From the NCBI RefSeq assembly GCF_037546065.1, contig NZ_JAWMWG010000001.1, positions 62,001 to 126,000 on the forward strand: 64,000 bases of DNA, read 5' to 3'. The notes under the pieces are model-generated. The model was not told where the DNA came from. It worked only from the letters and a program-made list of their open reading frames with translations, and did not search any database. Source of the DNA: Holzapfeliella saturejae (GTDB lineage Bacteria; Bacillota; Bacilli; Lactobacillales; Lactobacillaceae). Shown piece by piece: positions 1 to 10,300 of the stretch. Numbering within the stretch: the first letter of the stretch is position 1; every line of letters starts with the position of its first letter. The position numbers and the translations under genes are program-made.

Positions 1-392
1 TTCAAACAGAACATGAACGTTACCTATCAGAAAAAGTCTTTAACCGTCCAGTATTTGTAACTGACTATCCAAAAGACCTAAAAGCCTTCTACATGCGTGC
101 TAATGAAGATGGCAAAACTGTTGCCGCTGTTGATATGTTAGTTCCTGGAATCGGTGAACTAATCGGTGGTAGTCAACGTGAAGAACGTTATGACGTTCTT
201 GAAGAAAAAATCAAAGACTTCGGTCTAGATTCAACAGAATATGAATGGTACCTAGAACTTAGAAAATACGGTGAAACTATGCACTCAGGATTTGGTGTTG
301 GTTTTGAACGTCTTCTAATGTACGTCACCGGTATGGAAAATATTCGTGATGTTATCCCATTCCCAAGAACACCAGGTAACGCTGAATTTTAA
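1..392 (+). CDS. asnS: Asparaginyl-tRNA synthetase, C-terminal part
   Basis: The open frame enters from the left edge (reading from base 3) and ends at TAA 390-392. It charges tRNA-Asn with asparagine in the cytoplasm. The visible ~129 residues hold the class II synthetase C-terminal catalytic region: RPVFVTDYP, then [20 protein letters not shown], and motif 3 ([15 protein letters not shown]) followed by the family's typical ending [16 protein letters not shown]. The N-terminal anticodon-binding OB fold lies outside the window. AspRS is the main alternative, but the [15 protein letters not shown] wording and the short C-terminus fit AsnRS. No convincing terminator follows; the next kilobase is decayed insertion-sequence DNA. 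Confidence 0.95.
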   Translation, partial: QTEHERYLSEKVFNRPVFVTDYPKDLKAFYMRANEDGKTVAAVDMLVPGIGELIGGSQREERYDVLEEKIKDFGLDSTEYEWYLELRKYGETMHSGFGVGFERLLMYVTGMENIRDVIPFPRTPGNAEF

Positions 393-429
393 TTTGACTC
401 AGTTTTTTCATTGTAATAATGAATCCATT

Positions 430-1000
430 TTTTCATAACATCAACCAATTAGGAATTTTTTATATGGTATGTAGTCAGTCGTAACTCCAGCTTTTATTAT
501 ATAAGAAAATGAGACCATAGCGGTATTGTATAAACAATTACTTTCGTAGTGGTGATATACTTTATCTAATCGCATTATAACTTTAATATCTTTTATCAAA
601 TTAACATTCAACATGAAATTCTTGACTACTATATAAAATAGAATATATCTCTGCTTGAGGTAATCGGTTAATCAACATTTGGACTAGTTTTAAAGTGAAC
701 TTCAAAGTCAATTATGAACTAATTTCATAATTTAAGACCTCTCGATTTAGTATTAACGATGAATAAAGGCGATGGCTACTATCTAATTTACCATATCTAA
801 ATTCACTGACATCTGTTATTAGGTTTTGATAAGGTTTTTGAGTATCAAAACGATACTTAAGATGATTCTTTACAATTTTATCAATTTACTATAGTGACGT
901 TTTTCTTACCTTAAGTTCTTATTCGCAAGTAATTGAGCTACATGATGTATGGCTGGCTGGCAAACGCTAATGTCCATAATTAGATGAGCCAATTTAATGT
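430..1000 (-). pseudogene. Degenerate IS3-family transposase (OrfB) remnant
   Basis: No intact ORF exists here, but the minus strand still reads as pieces of an IS3/IS150-type DDE transposase. Around 840-720 it gives QKPYQNLITDVSEFRYG followed by RLYSSLILN, matching the family's TDVTEFR...LYLSPILD block. Around 560-490 it gives SNCLYNTAMVSF, matching GNCLDNAxMESF. Stops and frame changes break the frame, and two of the three DDE acidic positions appear lost: SDQG has become SSQE and MESF has become MVSF. It is therefore an inactive fossil. Boundaries are approximate and no terminal inverted repeats were recognised. Confidence 0.7.
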
Positions 1001-1060
1001 AATTAAGCAGTCGCTCATCTTTTTGTTTATATTACTTTAAGTAGTTAATAATACACACTT

Positions 1061-1206
1061 TTAGCTAGGTTGATTGTAAAATGAATACTTTGGTAATTGT
1101 TGAGTTAATTTTGTCTCAGCATTGATAGTTAACTTTGCTTGATGTCTAATTCTTTCATGGTAATATTTAATAAAGAATGTAAATCTTGTGGTTTCATTTA
1201 ACTTTT
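1061..1206 (-). pseudogene. Possible C-terminal fragment of a second transposase
   Basis: A short open minus-strand stretch ending at TAA (1061-1063) reads FTFFIKYYHERIRHQAKL, then about 20 further residues. It resembles the FIxYYNxxRIxxKL ending of IS3-type OrfB transposases. It lies upstream of the other remnant in the same orientation, so it is probably the tail of a separate decayed copy. The match is short and the assignment is tentative. Confidence 0.35.
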
Positions 1207-1272
1207 AGGACAATATTATTAAATTACTTAATCATCAAACTAATATTTTACCTATTCTAACAGATTAAAATT

Positions 1273-1312
1273 AAAACCCCTTTAAGTTATTTTATAAACT
1301 TAAAGGGGTTTT
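1273..1312. terminator. Bidirectional intrinsic terminator
   Basis: A 16-bp perfect stem (arms 1273-1288 and 1297-1312) has an A-rich left and T-rich right flank, so it can terminate transcription in both directions. It probably ends the giant adhesin transcript coming from the right, whose stop lies about 90 bp away. Confidence 0.85.
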
Positions 1313-1398
1313 TACTATAAATAATCAGATTCACTTTCTAATAAATAAACTTTTAACTTGAAGCGCTATATTTTCAAGTTTATTTAACTCTAATCATT

Positions 1399-4300
1399 TT
1401 AATCGATTGAAGTAACATAGGTATCTTCAATCCATTGGTTATTATTGCCTAGACGATAATAAGTGTGCCCATAGAATGATTTCTTAGCAAATACTCTCCA
1501 TGAGGTACCAGGCTCAACAACATTAGAGGTTAAATTACCATTACTATCACGTAATGAAATATTATAAGGTGCATTACCTGCAGTAAGTGTCGTATTGAGA
1601 ATTGTTTCGGGTATATCTCTAGGATTTAAAAGGTATTGAGCTTGCATTAATGTTGTCTGGTTTGTACCAGCCAATCTAAGATATTTAATATTATCCACTA
1701 CTGTAAAATCACCATAGTATGGGACATAGCTGTTAGTAGGTTGATAATTATTTAATGCTGTCACTTTATTATTTTTATCTAAAGTCCAAAGCTTAACTCC
1801 ATAACCAGTAAAGTAATGAACTAATCCTGATTGTAGAGATCTTGGATTGGACTTATGAATATTATATATCACTTGTTTACCATTATTTGTAGCATCTTGA
1901 ATACCTTGGGCATCTTTTGAGTTATCAATATTATCTTTTGCCTTATTAGCTTCTTGATCTACTTTATTCTTTTGATTTGTTTTTTCTTGATTTGTTAAAG
2001 TATCATCTTTATCAATATCATTTTTCACCTTATTGGCTTCTTGATCAATGGTATTTTTAGCATCATTCTTTTGGTCATCTACTGTTTTAGGGTTTGATTG
2101 ATGACTATCATCTATTGCTTGTTTACCATTATTCGTAGAATCTTGAATACCTTGGGCATCTTTTGAGTTATCAATATTATCTTTTGCCTTATTAGCTTCT
2201 TGATCTACTTTATTCTTTTGATCTGCTTTTTCTTGATTTGTTAAAGTATCATCTTTATCAATATCATTTTTCACCTTATTGGCTTCTTGATCAATGGTAT
2301 TTTTAGCATCATTCTTTTGGTCATCTACTGTTTTAGGGTTTGATTGATGACTATCATCTATTGCTTGTTTACCATTATTTGTAGCATCTTGAATACCTTG
2401 GGCATCTTTTGAGTTATCAATATTATCTTTTGCCTTATTGGCTTCTTGATCTACTTTATTCTTTTGATTTGTTTTTTCTTGATTTGTTAAAGTATCATCT
2501 TTATCAATATCATTTTTCACCTTATTGGCTTCTTGATCAATGGTATTTTTAGCATCATTCTTTTGGTCATCTACTGTTTTAGGGTTTGATTGATGACTAT
2601 TATCTATTGCTTGTTTACCATTATTTGTAGCATCTTGAATACCTTGGGCATCTTTTGACTTATCAATATTATCTTTTGCCTTATTAGCTTCTTGATCTAC
2701 TTTATTCTTTTGATCTGTTTTTTCTTGATTTGTTAAAGTATCATCTTTATCAATATCATTTTTTACCTTATTGGCTTCTTGATCAATGGTATTTTTAGCA
2801 TCATTCTTTTGGTCATCTACTGTTTTAGGGTTTGATTGATGACTATCATCTATTGCTTGTTTACCATTATTTGTAGCATCTTGAATACCTTGAGCATCTT
2901 TTGAGTTATCAATATTATCTTTTGCCTTATTAGCTTCTTGATCTACTTTATTCTTTTGATTTGTTTTTTCTTGATTTGTTAAAGTATCATCTTTATCAAT
3001 ATCATTTTTCACCTTATTGGCTTCTTGATCAATGGTATTTTTAGCATCATTCTTTTGGTCATCTACTGTTTTAGGGTTTGATTGATGACTATCATCTATT
3101 GCTTGTTTACCATTATTTGTAGCATCTTGAATACCTTGGGCATCTTTTGAGTTATCAATATTATCTTTTGCCTTATTGGCTTCTTGATCTACTTTATTCT
3201 TTTGATCTGTTTTTTCTTGATTTGTTAAAGTATCATCTTTATCAATATCATTTTTTACCTTATTGGCCTCTTGATCAATGGTATTTTTAGCATCATTCTT
3301 TTGGTCATCTACTGTTTTAGGGTTTGATTGATGACTATCATCTATTGCTTGTTTACCATTATTTGTAGCATCTTGAATACCTTGGGCATCTTTTGAGTTA
3401 TCAATATTATCTTTTGCCTTATTAGCTTCTTGATCTACTTTATTCTTTTGATCTGCTTTTTCTTGATTTGTTAAAGTATCATCTTTATCAATATCATTTT
3501 TCACCTTATTGGCTTCTTGATCAATGGTATTTTTAGCATCATTCTTTTGGTCATCTACTGTTTTAGGGTTTGATTGATGACTATCATCTATTGCTTGTTT
3601 ACCATTATTTGTAGCATCTTGAATACCTTGGGCATCTTTTGAGTTATCAATATTATCTTTTGCCTTATTGGCTTCTTGATCTACTTTATTCTTTTGATCT
3701 GTTTTTTCTTGATTTGTTAAAGTATCATCTTTATCAATATCATTTTTTACTTTATTGGCTTCTTGATCAATGGTATTTTTAGCATCATTCTTTTGGTCAT
3801 CTACTGTTTTAGGGTTTGATTGATGACTATCATCTATTGCTTGTTTACCATTATTCGTAGAATCTTGAATACCTTGGGCATCTTTTGAGTTATCAATATT
3901 ATCTTTTGCCTTATTAGCTTCTTGATCTACTTTATTCTTTTGATCTGTTTTTTCTTGATTTGTTAAAGTATCATCTTTATCAATATCATTTTTCACCTTA
4001 TTGGTTTCTTGATCAATGGTATTTTTAGCATCATTCTTTTGGTCATCTACTGTTTTAGGGTTTGATTGATGACTATCATCTATTGCTTGTTTACCATTAT
4101 TTGTAGCATCTTGAATACCTTGGGCATCTTTTGAGTTATCAATATTATCTTTTGCCTTATTGGCTTCTTGATCTACTTTATTCTTTTGATTTGTTTTTTC
4201 TTGATTTGTTAAAGTATCATCTTTATCAATATCATTTTTCACCTTATTGGCTTCTTGATTAATGGTATTTTTAGCATCATTCTTTTGGTCATCTACTGTT

Positions 4301-7300
4301 TTAGGGTTTGATTGATGACTATTATCTATTGCTTGTTTACCATTATTTGTAGCATCTTGAATACCTTGGGCATCTTTTGACTTATCAATATTATCTTTTG
4401 CCTTATTAGCTTCTTGATCTACTTTATTCTTTTGATCTGTTTTTTCTTGATTTGTTAAAGTATCATCTTTATCAATATCATTTTTTACCTTATTGGCTTC
4501 TTGATCAATGGTATTTTTAGCATCATTCTTTTGGTCATCTACTGTTTTAGGGTTTGATTGATGACTATCATCTATTGCTTGTTTACCATTATTTGTAGCA
4601 TCTTGAATACCTTGAGCATCTTTTGAGTTATCAATATTATCTTTTGCCTTATTAGCTTCTTGATCTACTTTATTCTTTTGATTTGTTTTTTCTTGATTTG
4701 TTAAAGTATCATCTTTATCAATATCATTTTTCACCTTATTGGCTTCTTGATCAATGGTATTTTTAGCATCATTCTTTTGGTCATCTACTGTTTTAGGGTT
4801 TGATTGATGACTATCATCTATTGCTTGTTTACCATTATTTGTAGCATCTTGAATACCTTGGGCATCTTTTGAGTTATCAATATTATCTTTTGCCTTATTG
4901 GCTTCTTGATCTACTTTATTCTTTTGATCTGTTTTTTCTTGATTTGTTAAAGTATCATCTTTATCAATATCATTTTTTACCTTATTGGCCTCTTGATCAA
5001 TGGTATTTTTAGCATCATTCTTTTGGTCATCTACTGTTTTAGGGTTTGATTGATGACTATCATCTATTGCTTGTTTACCATTATTCGTAGAATCTTGAAT
5101 ACCTTGGGCATCTTTTGAGTTATCAATATTATCTTTTGCCTTATTAGCTTCTTGATCTACTTTATTCTTTTGATCTGCTTTTTCTTGATTTGTTAAAGTA
5201 TCATCTTTATCAATATCATTTTTCACCTTATTGGCTTCTTGATCAATGGTATTTTTAGCATCATTCTTTTGGTCATCTACTGTTTTAGGGTTTGATTGAT
5301 GACTATCATCTATTGCTTGTTTACCATTATTTGTAGCATCTTGAATACCTTGGGCATCTTTTGAGTTATCAATATTATCTTTTGCCTTATTGGCTTCTTG
5401 ATCTACTTTATTCTTTTGATTTGTTTTTTCTTGATTTGTTAAAGTATCATCTTTATCAATATCATTTTTCACCTTATTGGCTTCTTGATCAATGGTATTT
5501 TTAGCATCATTCTTTTGGTCATCTACTGTTTTAGGGTTTGATTGATGACTATTATCTATTGCTTGTTTACCATTATTTGTAGCATCTTGAATACCTTGGG
5601 CATCTTTTGACTTATCAATATTATCTTTTGCCTTATTAGCTTCTTGATCTACTTTATTCTTTTGATCTGTTTTTTCTTGATTTGTTAAAGTATCATCTTT
5701 ATCAATATCATTTTTTACCTTATTGGCTTCTTGATCAATGGTATTTTTAGCATCATTCTTTTGGTCATCTACTGTTTTAGGGTTTGATTGATGACTATCA
5801 TCTATTGCTTGTTTACCATTATTTGTAGCATCTTGAATACCTTGAGCATCTTTTGAGTTATCAATATTATCTTTTGCCTTATTAGCTTCTTGATCTACTT
5901 TATTCTTTTGATTTGTTTTTTCTTGATTTGTTAAAGTATCATCTTTATCAATATCATTTTTCACCTTATTGGCTTCTTGATCAATGGTATTTTTAGCATC
6001 ATTCTTTTGGTCATCTACTGTTTTAGGGTTTGATTGATGACTATCATCTATTGCTTGTTTACCATTATTTGTAGCATCTTGAATACCTTGGGCATCTTTT
6101 GAGTTATCAATATTATCTTTTGCCTTATTGGCTTCTTGATCTACTTTATTCTTTTGATCTGTTTTTTCTTGATTTGTTAAAGTATCATCTTTATCAATAT
6201 CATTTTTTACCTTATTGGCCTCTTGATCAATGGTATTTTTAGCATCATTCTTTTGGTCATCTACTGTTTTAGGGTTTGATTGATGACTATCATCTATTGC
6301 TTGTTTACCATTATTTGTAGCATCTTGAATACCTTGGGCATCTTTTGAGTTATCAATATTATCTTTTGCCTTATTAGCTTCTTGATCTACTTTATTCTTT
6401 TGATCTGCTTTTTCTTGATTTGTTAAAGTATCATCTTTATCAATATCATTTTTCACCTTATTGGCTTCTTGATCAATGGTATTTTTAGCATCATTCTTTT
6501 GGTCATCTACTGTTTTAGGGTTTGATTGATGACTATCATCTATTGCTTGTTTACCATTATTTGTAGCATCTTGAATACCTTGGGCATCTTTTGAGTTATC
6601 AATATTATCTTTTGCCTTATTGGCTTCTTGATCTACTTTATTCTTTTGATCTGTTTTTTCTTGATTTGTTAAAGTATCATCTTTATCAATATCATTTTTT
6701 ACTTTATTGGCTTCTTGATCAATGGTATTTTTAGCATCATTCTTTTGGTCATCTACTGTTTTAGGGTTTGATTGATGACTATCATCTATTGCTTGTTTAC
6801 CATTATTCGTAGAATCTTGAATACCTTGGGCATCTTTTGAGTTATCAATATTATCTTTTGCCTTATTAGCTTCTTGATCTACTTTATTCTTTTGATCTGT
6901 TTTTTCTTGATTTGTTAAAGTATCATCTTTATCAATATCATTTTTCACCTTATTGGTTTCTTGATCAATGGTATTTTTAGCATCATTCTTTTGGTCATCT
7001 ACTGTTTTAGGGTTTGATTGATGACTATCATCTATTGCTTGTTTACCATTATTTGTAGCATCTTGAATACCTTGGGCATCTTTTGAGTTATCAATATTAT
7101 CTTTTGCCTTATTGGCTTCTTGATCTACTTTATTCTTTTGATTTGTTTTTTCTTGATTTGTTAAAGTATCATCTTTATCAATATCATTTTTCACCTTATT
7201 GGCTTCTTGATTAATGGTATTTTTAGCATCATTCTTTTGGTCATCTACTGTTTTAGGGTTTGATTGATGACTATTATCTATTGCTTGTTTACCATTATTT

Positions 7301-10300
7301 GTAGCATCTTGAATACCTTGGGCATCTTTTGACTTATCAATATTATCTTTTGCCTTATTAGCTTCTTGATCTACTTTATTCTTTTGATCTGTTTTTTCTT
7401 GATTTGTTAAAGTATCATCTTTATCAATATCATTTTTTACCTTATTGGCTTCTTGATCAATGGTATTTTTAGCATCATTCTTTTGGTCATCTACTGTTTT
7501 AGGGTTTGATTGATGACTATCATCTATTGCTTGTTTACCATTATTTGTAGCATCTTGAATACCTTGAGCATCTTTTGAGTTATCAATATTATCTTTTGCC
7601 TTATTAGCTTCTTGATCTACTTTATTCTTTTGATTTGTTTTTTCTTGATTTGTTAAAGTATCATCTTTATCAATATCATTTTTCACCTTATTGGCTTCTT
7701 GATCAATGGTATTTTTAGCATCATTCTTTTGGTCATCTACTGTTTTAGGGTTTGATTGATGACTATCATCTATTGCTTGTTTACCATTATTTGTAGCATC
7801 TTGAATACCTTGGGCATCTTTTGAGTTATCAATATTATCTTTTGCCTTATTGGCTTCTTGATCTACTTTATTCTTTTGATCTGTTTTTTCTTGATTTGTT
7901 AAAGTATCATCTTTATCAATATCATTTTTTACCTTATTGGCCTCTTGATCAATGGTATTTTTAGCATCATTCTTTTGGTCATCTACTGTTTTAGGGTTTG
8001 ATTGATGACTATCATCTATTGCTTGTTTACCATTATTCGTAGAATCTTGAATACCTTGGGCATCTTTTGAGTTATCAATATTATCTTTTGCCTTATTAGC
8101 TTCTTGATCTACTTTATTCTTTTGATCTGCTTTTTCTTGATTTGTTAAAGTATCATCTTTATCAATATCATTTTTCACCTTATTGGCTTCTTGATCAATG
8201 GTATTTTTAGCATCATTCTTTTGGTCATCTACTGTTTTAGGGTTTGATTGATGACTATCATCTATTGCTTGTTTACCATTATTTGTAGCATCTTGAATAC
8301 CTTGGGCATCTTTTGAGTTATCAATATTATCTTTTGCCTTATTGGCTTCTTGATCTACTTTATTCTTTTGATTTGTTTTTTCTTGATTTGTTAAAGTATC
8401 ATCTTTATCAATATCATTTTTCACCTTATTGGCTTCTTGATCAATGGTATTTTTAGCATCATTCTTTTGGTCATCTACTGTTTTAGGGTTTGATTGATGA
8501 CTATCATCTATTGCTTGTTTACCATTATTTGTAGCATCTTGAATACCTTGGACATCTTTTGAGTTATCAATATTATCTTTTGCCTTATTAGCTTCTTGAT
8601 CTACTTTATTCTTTTGATTTGTTTTTTCTTGATTTGTTAAAGTATCATCTTTATCAATATCATTTTTTACCTTATTGGCTTCTTGATCAATGGCATTCTT
8701 AGCGTCATTTCTCCTATCATCTACTGTTTTTGTACTAGATTGATGGCTATTATCTATTGCTTGTTTACCATTATTTGTAGCATCTTGAATACCTTGGGCA
8801 TCTTTTGAGTTATCAATATTATCTTTTGCCTTATTGGCTTCTTGATCTACTTTATTCTTTTGATCTGTTTTTTCTTGATTTGTTAAAGTATCATCTTTAT
8901 CAATATCATTTTTTACCCTATTAGCTTCTTGATCAATGATATTTTTAGCATCATTCTTTTGGTCATCTACTGTTTTAGGGTTTGATTGATGACTATCATC
9001 TATTGCTTGTTTACCATTATTTGTAGCATCTTGAATACCTTGGGCATCTTTTGAATTATTAATATTATCTTTTGCCTTGTTAGCTTCTTGATCTACTTTA
9101 TTCTTTTGATCTGTTTTTTCTTGATTTGTTAAAGTATCATCTTTATCAATATCATTTTTTACCTTATTGGCTTCTTGATCAATGGTATTTTTAGCATCAT
9201 TCTTTTGGTCATCTACTGTTTTAGGGTTTGATTGATGACTATCATCTATTGCTTGTTTACCCACACCGGTTGCAGTTTGAATACCTTGGGCATCTTTTGA
9301 GTTATCAATATTATCCTTTGCCTTATTGGCTTCTTGATCTACTTTATTCTTTTGATTTGTTTTTTCTTGATTTGTTAAAGTATCATCTGTATCAATATCA
9401 TTTTTCACCTTATTAGCTTCTTGATCAATGGCATTCTTAGCATCATTCTTTTGATTATCTAAAGAATAATTGCTGTCTCTCACATAAGTTACCGCAGCAT
9501 CTATAGTTTTTGTTTGAGCACTAATATTTCCTTGCACAGGGACTGAGGTAACAACACTTCCATTCAAATACGTTGTATAGCCTTTTAATTGTGGAATAGC
9601 AACACTTTCAAATGTGCCCTTACTTTGCGATTTGTTATTTGTGACATACCAGTTACCAGTTGTTGTACTTTTAGTTACATTATCATAGCTGCTATCTTGG
9701 CTAAATCCAATACTTTGACTTACATTTTGAATAGGATTCCCATCGGCATCTTGCATAACATTTCCATTAGAATCTTTAAAAGTAATATTACGTCCAACTG
9801 CAGATTGTTTTGTAGTCACATTAGTAGAATGTTTCAAATAAATATTATAGTCTTGATCGCTAGTATTATCTGAGTCAAACTTATCGCTAGTATTAAATTG
9901 ATTATCAACCTGTTCGTATCCTTTATTAACATAATTATTGATGTTATTATTAATCAGACGTGAAACAAGATACCGATTTCCATTATCATTAATTTGATAA
10001 TTAACAGATGTTCCATCATTACCTCGTAATACATCAGTCTGCATAGTTTGACCTGTTGTTTGATCGATATAATTGATATTGGCTCTTTGAACAGGGGTAT
10101 AAGAAATTTGGTGTAGGTTTACTTGTTGTAACCCAACATTTTGGCCAGTTGCTCCTGCTATATTAAACCGATTAATGGGTGAACTAGGATCAAAATTTAT
10201 ATTTTGACTGAAGGAAGCAACTTTTGTAAGTCTTCCAGTATTACCATATGGATCTGAATAGAGATTAACATTAAAAACCCCTGTAGAATTAGTCCTAGGA

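Noticed and set aside
1834..9459. Dense regular repeats as a possible CRISPR array
   Set aside because: The 246-bp units are contiguous, lie within one reading frame, have no unique spacers and encode a regular protein repeat.
9228..9873. Plus-strand ORFs inside the adhesin gene (9228-9416 and 9589-9873)
   Set aside because: They are antisense shadows of the adhesin gene, have no ribosome site, and the first is made of the repeat read backwards.
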